Positions 1 to 5,153 of a stretch of 5,153 nt of DNA are shown in pieces. The first letter of the stretch is position 1. Every line of letters starts with the position of its first letter. This DNA comes from Verrucomicrobiota bacterium (GTDB lineage Bacteria > Verrucomicrobiota > Verrucomicrobiia > Limisphaerales > UBA11320). The position numbers and the translations under genes were made by a program. The notes below the pieces were generated by a model. The model did not search any database, was not told the DNA's origin, and saw only the letters and a program-made list of their open reading frames with translations. The stretch spans positions 1-5,153 of the forward strand of contig VHDG01000341.1 of the NCBI GenBank assembly GCA_016871475.1. Reading direction: 5' to 3'.

Positions 1-198
1 ATCGAGCCCAAGGGAGCCGCGGCATTCGCAGAAGTTGCTGCCAAGCTCAAGGTCAGTGAAAGCGCGCTCAAGTCCGTGGTGCACAGGATGCGAAAGCGCT
101 ATGGCGAACTGTTTCGAGATGAAGTGAGCAACACCGTTCAGGATCCCCTAGAAGTAGCGGATGAGATCCGACACATGTTTGAGATTCTGGCTGGATAA
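1..198 (+). CDS. ECF-type RNA polymerase sigma factor, C-terminal part (5' end outside window)
   Basis: Frame 1 is open from the first base to a TAA at 196-198, giving 65 residues that end a longer protein. Residues about 8-35 look like sigma region 4, the helix-turn-helix that reads the -35 element: FAEVAAKLKVSESALKSVV followed by the basic HRMRKRY. An acidic tail follows (RDEVSNTV, then DPLEVADEIRHMFEIL). Group knowledge: this tail, roughly R-x-E-I-x-x-T-V-x-x-P-x-E-V-x-x-E-L-R-x-L, is characteristic of ECF sigma factors in Verrucomicrobia and Planctomycetes, which often sit next to Ser/Thr kinases. The kinase gene follows after 51 bases on the same strand, so co-transcription is likely. 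Inference: the sigma factor may be controlled by that kinase instead of by a classical anti-sigma factor. Region 2 and the start codon are not visible, so the exact ECF group cannot be assigned. Confidence 0.85.
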   Translation: MEPKGAAAFAEVAAKLKVSESALKSVVHRMRKRYGELFRDEVSNTVQDPLEVADEIRHMFEILAG

Positions 199-249
199 AA
201 ACCAGCACCCTTGTTCGCAAAACGGGTTAGTAACTCGTACCTAGCTCAG

Positions 250-3200
250 ATGGATGCGCAGCAGAAATGTCCGAGCTGTGCGCGGCTGATCCCAATCGCT
301 GCGCCCCGTGGGCTTTGCCCTGCCTGCCTGGTCTCCTCCATGCTCTTTGAGTCAGCGGAGACGGAAGCCGGATCTCCGGAAGAAGCATCTCCATCACCGG
401 CATGCGCTTTGGATCGGATTGGCGATTACGAGATCGTTGAGGAAATTGGACGGGGTGGGATGGGCATTGTTTTCAAGGCCAGGGACCTTCGACTTGGCCG
501 CATGGTTGCGCTGAAGCTGATCTTGACCGGGAGGCTGGCTTCGGACGCGGAGGTGAAACGATTCCGGGTTGAGGCCGAAGCCACTGCCCAGCTGGAGCAT
601 CCCAACATCGTTCCCATCTACGAGCTGGGAACCCACGAGGGTCAGCCATTCTTCGCGATGAAGCTGGTGGAAGGCGGCACGCTTTCGGAGAGGATATCGC
701 ATGCCGGATGTCCACTGCCACCCCGGGAGGCAGTCCAGATTACCATCGGCATTGCCAGAGCGGTGGACCACGCACACCAGCGCGGAATTCTCCACCGGGA
801 TCTCAAACCGGGGAATGTGCTGATCGATGCAGCCGACGGAGGTCCGATGGTGGTGGATTTCGGGCTGGAGCGGCGGATGAGCGATACGCTGAGGCTGACC
901 GCCACAGGATCGGCGATGGGGTCGCCGCACTACATGGCTCCTGAACAGGCTAGTGGAACCTCCACGGAGGCGACCACGGCCGCAGATATCTACAGCCTCG
1001 GTGCCGTGCTCTACGAGATGCTCACCGGCCGGCCTCCTTACACAGGAGCCACCCCGCTGGAGATTCTCCGCAAAGCCTGTGATGAGGAGCCCGATCCTCC
1101 GAGCCGTGCCCGAGGTCTGCTTCCCGGTGGGATGGACCCCGGCCCGTTGGATCCGGACATCGACACCATTTGCTTGAAGTGTTTGGAGAAGGATCCTTCG
1201 AAGCGATATGCATCGGCACGCGGCCTCGCGGAGGATCTTGTTCGCTGGACCCGGGGTGAGCCGGTCCTGGCTCGTCCTCCCAGCACGCTTGAGCGGGTGA
1301 TGAAGTGGGGGAAGCGACATCCCGGCATTTCCTCCCTTCTGGTGGTTCTGATCGTCGGGGCGGTGGGCTTGGGATGGCTCCAGCGAGCCAACGAAGTGCG
1401 GCTGAAGCTGGAAAGGGATGTGGCTGTGCAAGAGAGGCAAAAGGCCTCAATCAGCGAACAGCGAGCCATTGCCGAGGCTCTTCGAGCCGAGTCGAATGCG
1501 CTGACGGCCCGGTTGAACCTTTACGCCGCGGACATCTACACCGCCTCCCGTTTTGCGGAGAGCGGACGTTCCGGGCCGGCCCTGGTCCTGCTCCGAAACC
1601 ATGAGCCCAAACCGGGTGAAGCTGATCTCCGCGGGCTCGAGTGGTACTGGCTGCGCAAACAGTGTGAAGGTCATCCTGCAAAAGTCATCGCAGGCCATTC
1701 TGAGGGAATCCGTACTCTGACCTTCACCTCCGATGGCCAGCGCCTGGCATCCGGAGAGGATTCGGAGGTGTATTTGTGGGAGGGTCCAAATTGGACCCGG
1801 TCGGGAAGGTTTCCGATAAAGCATTCCTCAAACTCCTGGCAAGCCAAGGGAGCCCGAGGAGTCGATATTTTCAAGAACGATCCCGCCAAGGCATTGGAAA
1901 TCCTCACGGGTCAAACCAGTCTCGAGTCCGTCATCAAGGAATCGCGCCCCGATGTTGCACAGGCTGGCTCATCACTGGCCTTGTCAGCCGATGGTTCCAC
2001 GGCGATCACGTCGGGCAAGGAAAGCTTTGTGAAGTTCTGGAACGCTGAAACCGGAACTCTCCGCTCATGGCGGGAACGAAGGGGAGCCAAAGCGCTTCTG
2101 CTCCCGACGAATCTCGCGTTAATTCATGCACCGGGAAGCAGTGTGGAGATTGTGGACGCAAGGACGGGTGAGAATCGCGAGACGCTGGGAGCAGCTGCAA
2201 CACAGGTCTGTATCTCGGCCGACGCCAAGTGGATTTGCATCCTGTCGAAATCCTCACAGGCCTCGATCCTCGATTCAGCCACGTTCCATCCAAAAGTGAC
2301 TTTTCGAATCAACCAAAACACCGGAGCGGGGGCAGCCGTTGCATCCGATGGCTCGCGTATCGCCGTCGCCGCAAACAACCTGAGATCAGTTGACATCTAT
2401 TCAACCGAGGAAACTTCACGCCCTCCCGTCACCACGGGTGCGTTGGAGTCGGCGGTTCAGTCCATGGCTTTCTCTCCCGATGGTTCCCAGATCGCAATGG
2501 CCATGGCCGACTCCACCGTGCGGATCTACGACTCCACAATGCTGGAGGGTCACAGCCGGGAGATTCAACGATTGTCAGGCCATACCGAAGCCGCGACCTG
2601 TGTGGCGTGGAGCGTATCGGGCATCCTTGCCAGCGGTAGCGAAGACAGGAGCATCCGCATCTGGGATCTCAAGAAAACGACCCCGGGCACTCACTCGGTG
2701 GATGCGCTCACGGGACTGATCGTTTCACCCAGCGGGATGCTCGCCGCCGGGAAGGATCCTCGCCGGGGCGTCGTGCTGCTCGACGGATCGACCCTGAACC
2801 TCCGCAGTCTGCCCGCCCTGGATGGCGCAACTCCCCTGGCGGTCGCGGACGATGGCAGCTGGGTGTTGACCTCGGAGAAAGGATCTGAGGCGGACTCCGT
2901 GAGAATTCTACGATGGGATGCAACGCAGGGAAGAGAAACGAACTCCTTTGAACTTCAAGGGGGCAGCCTTGCTATTGCGGATCGGACAGGGTCCAGAGTG
3001 GTCGTCCTGGGACGACGGGAGGCGGTGATCTACGATGCGCGAACAGGGAAGGAGGAGAGTCGCATCAGAGGCGAGAAACAGGTGGTCATGGACTCCGGTC
3101 CCCGGGCCTTTGAGAGCGGTGTGCTGGCGCTGCGATCCTGGGGAGGCAACGTCACGGTTTGGAAAAGCGGCCAGGAAAAACCGTTTTTGAATCTTCGTCT

Positions 3201-3543
3201 GCCCGGGGGGGCGTCCTCGGAGGAGTTGGCACTGTCTGACGATGGATCGCTGCTTGCCGTTGGTTCATCGGACAACTTCATCCGGGTTTTTTGCGTGGAG
3301 AGTGGGGCGCAGCTGCACGTGCTTGCGGGACATAGCGGAAGTCTTCGTGCGCTGGCGATCGGCGCGACGACCGTGGCGAGCGCAGGAGGCGACGGCCTTC
3401 TGAAACTATGGAGTCTTCCCACGGGGAGAGAACTGCTGACTCTGGCCAGGCAAACCCAGGTTCGCCAGCTTCGCTTCCTGGAGTCTGGCCGCGTGCTCGT
3501 GGCATCCACGGGCAACCAGGGAACACAGGTATGGAGGTACTAG
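250..3543 (+). CDS. Membrane Ser/Thr protein kinase with N-terminal zinc ribbon and C-terminal WD40 propeller
   Basis: A 1097-aa Hanks-type kinase; positions count from the ATG at 250. Residues 7-26 hold a zinc-ribbon-like Cys4 motif (CPSC...CPAC). The kinase domain, about 60-340, has every key element: glycine loop GRGGMG (67-72), ATP-binding Lys89 in ALKL, alpha-C Glu108, HRDLKPGN (catalytic Asp184, Asn189), DFG (203-205) and APE (230-232), so it should be active. One hydrophobic helix (about 359-377) follows the basic stretch KWGKRH, then a charged coiled coil (about 380-419). Next is the conserved linker seen before WD40 repeats in PVC-group kinases (LNLYAADIY ... DLRGLEWYWL). Residues about 480-1097 form around 14 WD40-like blades (e.g. 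ASGSEDRSIRIWD), enough for two seven-bladed propellers; several are degenerate. Topology puts the kinase in the cytoplasm and the propellers outside. A TTG at 211 would add 13 residues; the ATG is preferred because family members begin just before the Cys motif, but neither start has a clear Shine-Dalgarno. Phosphorylation target unknown; the adjacent sigma factor is the obvious candidate. Confidence 0.93.
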   Translation: MDAQQKCPSCARLIPIAAPRGLCPACLVSSMLFESAETEAGSPEEASPSPACALDRIGDYEIVEEIGRGGMGIVFKARDLRLGRMVALKLILTGRLASDAEVKRFRVEAEATAQLEHPNIVPIYELGTHEGQPFFAMKLVEGGTLSERISHAGCPLPPREAVQITIGIARAVDHAHQRGILHRDLKPGNVLIDAADGGPMVVDFGLERRMSDTLRLTATGSAMGSPHYMAPEQASGTSTEATTAADIYSLGAVLYEMLTGRPPYTGATPLEILRKACDEEPDPPSRARGLLPGGMDPGPLDPDIDTICLKCLEKDPSKRYASARGLAEDLVRWTRGEPVLARPPSTLERVMKWGKRHPGISSLLVVLIVGAVGLGWLQRANEVRLKLERDVAVQERQKASISEQRAIAEALRAESNALTARLNLYAADIYTASRFAESGRSGPALVLLRNHEPKPGEADLRGLEWYWLRKQCEGHPAKVIAGHSEGIRTLTFTSDGQRLASGEDSEVYLWEGPNWTRSGRFPIKHSSNSWQAKGARGVDIFKNDPAKALEILTGQTSLESVIKESRPDVAQAGSSLALSADGSTAITSGKESFVKFWNAETGTLRSWRERRGAKALLLPTNLALIHAPGSSVEIVDARTGENRETLGAAATQVCISADAKWICILSKSSQASILDSATFHPKVTFRINQNTGAGAAVASDGSRIAVAANNLRSVDIYSTEETSRPPVTTGALESAVQSMAFSPDGSQIAMAMADSTVRIYDSTMLEGHSREIQRLSGHTEAATCVAWSVSGILASGSEDRSIRIWDLKKTTPGTHSVDALTGLIVSPSGMLAAGKDPRRGVVLLDGSTLNLRSLPALDGATPLAVADDGSWVLTSEKGSEADSVRILRWDATQGRETNSFELQGGSLAIADRTGSRVVVLGRREAVIYDARTGKEESRIRGEKQVVMDSGPRAFESGVLALRSWGGNVTVWKSGQEKPFLNLRLPGGASSEELALSDDGSLLAVGSSDNFIRVFCVESGAQLHVLAGHSGSLRALAIGATTVASAGGDGLLKLWSLPTGRELLTLARQTQVRQLRFLESGRVLVASTGNQGTQVWRY

Positions 3544-3559
3544 TGGTGGCAGTTAGGAT

Positions 3560-3603
3560 CGATGCATCGTCGGCCGTGTGGGCGGATCAGCCGACGTCCA
3601 TCG
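3560..3603. terminator. Hairpin between convergent genes, possible bidirectional terminator
   Basis: CGTCGGC (3568-3574) and GCCGACG (3590-3596) are a perfect 7-bp inverted repeat around a 15-base loop. An outer arm, CGATG (3560-3564) with CATCG (3599-3603), adds five pairs across a 3x2 internal loop. It begins 16 bases after the kinase stop and overlaps the stop codon of the convergent exporter gene. There is no T-run on either side, so it is not a textbook intrinsic terminator. Its position between tail-to-tail genes still makes a role in 3' end formation or mRNA protection plausible. It could be a chance structure in GC-rich DNA. Confidence 0.35.
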
Positions 3604-4243
3604 CCGGACCTGCGAGGGCGAGGCGGATCCCGAAGTAAACAAAAAAGGCTCCCGCTCCGCGTTGGAACCATTGGGTGGACCGGCTGTCCTGCAGAAGAAA
3701 CCTGCTGGCGAATTCTGCGAAGAGGGCGGTGCAATAATTCCAGAGACTTCCAATGAAGTTGAAGACGACACCCAGGAAAAACAGGCTGAGGGCGGGACGT
3801 GAAGCCTCTCGATCGACAAACTGAGGCAGGAACGCGAGAAAGAAGAGGGCGACTTTCGGATTCAAGACGTTGGTGAGGAATCCCTGGCGGAACATGAGTC
3901 CCAGCGATCGATCTGATGGCTCCGGAGCCACGCCCTGGACCTGAGTTTTTTTGGGTGAGGTGCGTATGACCATCGAGACTCCGATGAACAGGAGATAGCC
4001 TGCGCCCAAGAACTTGACGAAGGTGAACAGCCCGGGGGAGGTGTTGAGGATGGCCGATACCCCCAAAGAGGCTGCGAGGGTGTGCAGGAAAATGCCTGCT
4101 GAAATGCCAAGCACCGTGATTCCTCCCGCCCGGAGGCCGTGGGAAGTGGTCCGACTGACGATCAGCAGCGTGTCCGGCCCCGGGGTGAAGGCGAGCAGGA
4201 GGGTGGACAGCACAAAGAACCCCATGTCATGCACATGAATCAT
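3587..4243 (-). CDS. LysE/RhtB-family amino acid exporter
   Basis: A 218-aa integral inner-membrane protein, the usual length for this family (about 200-220 aa), which exports amino acids such as lysine, homoserine, threonine or leucine by proton exchange. Near the N-terminus it has the signature AFTPGPDTLLIVSR (residues 18-31), then a glycine-rich helix (GLRAGGITVLGISAG). The second family signature is GFLTNVLNPKVALFFLAFLP (121-140), with the conserved NPK. Hydrophobic segments lie near 7-27, 38-62, 71-93, 121-141, 150-180 and 195-212, matching the family's six or so helices; a short polar loop (95-115) falls mid-protein. The ATG at 4243 is preferred because a weak purine stretch (AGAG) lies about 8 bases upstream, whereas the later in-frame ATG at 4225 has nothing. 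The gene is convergent with the kinase and divergent from kamA. Substrate cannot be read from the sequence; the kamA neighbour hints at lysine or beta-lysine, an inference only. No convincing promoter was found upstream. Confidence 0.92.
   Translation of the reverse strand: MIHVHDMGFFVLSTLLLAFTPGPDTLLIVSRTTSHGLRAGGITVLGISAGIFLHTLAASLGVSAILNTSPGLFTFVKFLGAGYLLFIGVSMVIRTSPKKTQVQGVAPEPSDRSLGLMFRQGFLTNVLNPKVALFFLAFLPQFVDREASRPALSLFFLGVVFNFIGSLWNYCTALFAEFASRFLLQDSRSTQWFQRGAGAFFVYFGIRLALAGPAMDVG
3641..3669 (-). terminator. Terminator-like stem-loop with T6 inside the exporter coding region
   Basis: Read on the minus strand, GGTTCC (3669-3664) pairs with GGAGCC (3652-3647), including one G-U pair. 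An inner CGC/GCG stem closes a three-base loop after an AA bulge, and TTTTTTGTTT follows (T6 at 3646-3641). This has the shape of an intrinsic terminator, yet it lies within exporter codons (WFQRGAGAFF), about 55 bases before the stop. The T-run also encodes the Phe-Phe of a conserved-looking last helix, so protein coding may explain it entirely. Confidence 0.25.
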
Positions 4244-4252
4244 CCGGCGAAC

Positions 4253-4286
4253 TCTGCCTCAACCGGGTCATCAAGTCAGCCTCAAC
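4253..4286. repeat. Short direct repeat in the divergent intergenic region
   Basis: The 11-base unit TC(T/A)GCCTCAAC occurs at 4253-4263 and again at 4276-4286, with one mismatch. The copies start 23 bases apart, close to two helical turns, so they would face the same side of the DNA. They lie just upstream of the exporter start, between it and the kamA promoter. This spacing suits binding by a dimeric or paired regulator, but a short repeat like this can also arise by chance. Confidence 0.3.
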
Positions 4287-4287
4287 T

Positions 4288-4297
4288 CCCGATCGGG
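4288..4297. promoter_or_regulatory. Palindrome upstream of the kamA -35 box
   Basis: CCCGATCGGG is a perfect 10-base palindrome ending 9 bases before the kamA -35 box and beginning right after the second direct-repeat copy. The location fits an operator or activator site, but short GC-rich palindromes are common in such DNA and no known regulator is recognised. Confidence 0.2.
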
Positions 4298-4306
4298 GCG
4301 GGTGCC

Positions 4307-4334
4307 TTGACACGTCGGTGATGAGTTCTATAGT
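4307..4334 (+). promoter_or_regulatory. Sigma-70-type promoter of kamA
   Basis: A perfect -35 box, TTGACA (4307-4312), is followed by a 16-base spacer and the -10 box TATAGT (4329-4334), one mismatch from consensus. Normal spacing puts the transcription start at about 4340-4344, against an ATG at 4344. The mRNA would therefore have a leader of 0-4 bases. The absence of a Shine-Dalgarno before that ATG agrees with a leaderless or near-leaderless transcript. Confidence 0.65.
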
Positions 4335-4343
4335 CCGCGCCAC

Positions 4344-5153
4344 ATGGACATTACGCAGCCAGCCCGCACACCAGCGGGCTTTGCTTCACCGCTCCCGGAG
4401 CGCTCCCTGAAAACGTTCCGGGAAGCGGGCCGCGGGGCCTGGGCTGAGGTTTGTGACTCGGACTGGAACAGCTGGCAGTGGCAGCTCCGGAATCGAATCA
4501 CTTCACTGCCTGCGCTCGAGAAGCATCTCCCCTCGCTCACCTCACAAGAGCGGGCAGGTGTTCAACTGGCCAACACCAAACTGGCCATGGCGATCACCCC
4601 GTATTTTTTCAATCTCATCGATCGCGAAGATCCCAACTGTCCCATCAGGCTCCAGGTCATTCCTCGTCTCGAAGAAACCCACACCGCACCGTGGGAAATG
4701 TCGGATCCCTGCGGCGAAGACCATCATTCCCCGGTGCCCGGCCTGGTCCACCGATATCCAGACCGGGTCCTGTTCCTCGTCACAGACCGGTGCGCTGCGT
4801 ATTGCCGCTACTGCACCCGGTCACGGCTGGTCAGCAACGCATCCGGTTATGACTTCCATCCCGAGTTCGACCGGCAGATCGACTACATCGCGAGCACGCC
4901 GGCCATCCGTGATGTGTTATTGAGCGGAGGCGACCCCCTATTGTTCTCCGACGAGAAACTCGAGTATTTGCTCAGCCGGCTTCGGGCGATCCCCCACATT
5001 GAATTCCTCCGGATCGGAACCCGGATCCCGATCTTCCTTCCGCAACGCATCACGTCCGAGCTTTGCGCCATGCTGAAGCAGTTCCATCCGCTGTTCATCA
5101 GCGTGCACAGCAACCATCCCCGGGAACTGACGGTGGAAGCCCGCGATGCGCTG
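4344..5153 (+). CDS. kamA: Lysine 2,3-aminomutase family radical SAM enzyme, N-terminal 270 residues (3' end outside window)
   Basis: The frame is open for 270 codons to the window edge; family members are about 400-470 aa. KamA interconverts L-lysine and L-beta-lysine in the cytoplasm using a [4Fe-4S] cluster, S-adenosylmethionine and PLP. Visible features: the KamA-type N-terminal segment DWNSWQWQLRNRI (40-52); MAITPYFFNLID (82-93); PVPGLVHRYPDRVLFLVTD (130-148); the cluster motif C150-x3-C154-x2-C157; SGGDPL (194-199), the SAM-contacting glycine-rich motif; and RIGTRIP (223-229). Arg159, right after CT, matches the clostridial arginine that holds the substrate carboxylate. The PLP lysine and the aspartates that choose lysine lie beyond the window, so a glutamate 2,3-aminomutase or another relative is not excluded. 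EpmB, which acts on lysine for EF-P, is less likely because it lacks this N-terminal segment. ATG 4344 is the only start after the in-frame stop at 4308-4310. The N-terminus has about 30 residues before the family core. Divergent from the LysE-family gene. Confidence 0.93.
   Translation, partial: MDITQPARTPAGFASPLPERSLKTFREAGRGAWAEVCDSDWNSWQWQLRNRITSLPALEKHLPSLTSQERAGVQLANTKLAMAITPYFFNLIDREDPNCPIRLQVIPRLEETHTAPWEMSDPCGEDHHSPVPGLVHRYPDRVLFLVTDRCAAYCRYCTRSRLVSNASGYDFHPEFDRQIDYIASTPAIRDVLLSGGDPLLFSDEKLEYLLSRLRAIPHIEFLRIGTRIPIFLPQRITSELCAMLKQFHPLFISVHSNHPRELTVEARDAL
4361..4380 (+). other. GC-rich hairpin at the start of the kamA coding region
   Basis: AGCCCGC (4361-4367) and GCGGGCT (4374-4380) form a perfect 7-bp stem with a six-base loop (ACACCA), followed by TTGCTTC. 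It lies in codons 6-13 of kamA, about 20 bases after the predicted transcript start. In a leaderless mRNA this is where a 70S ribosome would first load, so the stem could affect initiation or early elongation. It may also simply reflect the local codons (Pro-Ala-Arg-Thr-Pro-Ala-Gly). Confidence 0.35.

Noticed and set aside
211..233. Possible -35-like TTGTTC ahead of the kinase
   Set aside because: No acceptable -10 box lies 15-19 bases downstream, so no kinase promoter is claimed.
394..1440. 348-codon open frame antisense to the kinase domain
   Set aside because: It is opposite a region with every kinase motif intact. Its translation is rich in His, Arg, Pro and Ser without any recognisable domain, as expected for a GC-rich antisense shadow.
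1022..1469. Two overlapping minus-strand frames of about 142 codons
   Set aside because: Both are antisense to the kinase C-lobe and membrane helix, with Pro/Arg-rich translations and no family resemblance.
3030..3515. 161-codon minus-strand frame
   Set aside because: It is antisense to the last WD40 blades and its Ser/Pro/Arg-rich composition has no motif.
3560..3569. CGATGCATCG palindrome after the kinase stop
   Set aside because: A perfect 10-base palindrome, but it is part of the longer hairpin arm and has no promoter nearby, so a separate operator was not called.
4244..4343. Minus-strand promoter for the exporter (TTGAGG at 4285-4280, TATAGA at 4331-4326)
   Set aside because: The TTGAGG has no -10 partner at the right distance, and the TATAGA is an artefact of the CTATAG palindrome shared with the kamA -10 box, without a good -35.
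4453..4923. 156- and 124-codon plus-strand frames in this area
   Set aside because: They are out of frame with kamA, whose radical-SAM motifs run straight through the region. Their Ser/Pro/Arg-rich translations show no domain.

Overview
The window most likely comes from a bacterium of the Verrucomicrobiota or a close relative in the PVC group. Two things suggest this. First, an ECF-type sigma factor tail carries the long acidic C-terminal extension typical of that group. Second, it is followed directly by a very large Ser/Thr kinase made of a zinc ribbon, kinase, transmembrane helix and WD40 propeller. The assignment rests on architecture and motif style recalled from known families; no database was searched. 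The DNA is fairly GC-rich, and no mobile element, CRISPR array, tRNA or rRNA was seen.

Layout. Bases 1-198 are the last 65 codons of an ECF sigma factor on the + strand, covering region 4 and its tail. After a 51-base gap, 250-3543 (+) encodes a Hanks-type Ser/Thr kinase of about 1097 aa. It has an N-terminal Cys4 ribbon, a complete catalytic domain, one membrane helix, a coiled coil and some 14 WD40-like blades. Convergent to it, 3587-4243 (-) encodes a 218-aa LysE/RhtB-family exporter. A long hairpin at 3560-3603 lies between the two converging genes and overlaps the exporter's stop codon. A 100-base divergent intergenic region (4244-4343) separates the exporter from a radical-SAM lysine 2,3-aminomutase (kamA) that starts at 4344 (+) and runs off the end of the window after 270 codons.

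How the parts may work together. The sigma factor and kinase look like one signalling module: a membrane kinase with a non-cytoplasmic propeller sensor next to the sigma factor it may control. The exporter and KamA form a divergent pair that may share regulation. An export system for basic amino acids beside an enzyme that turns L-lysine into beta-lysine would make sense, but the substrate of neither protein can be fixed from this sequence.

The most notable regulatory signal is in front of kamA. It has a perfect TTGACA box, a 16-base spacer and TATAGT, placed so that transcription should start about 0-4 bases before the ATG, with no Shine-Dalgarno sequence. A 7-bp GC-rich hairpin follows within the first 13 codons. 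I found no clearly undescribed system. The closest candidates are this (near-)leaderless kamA promoter and the shared intergenic region with its direct repeat and palindrome.
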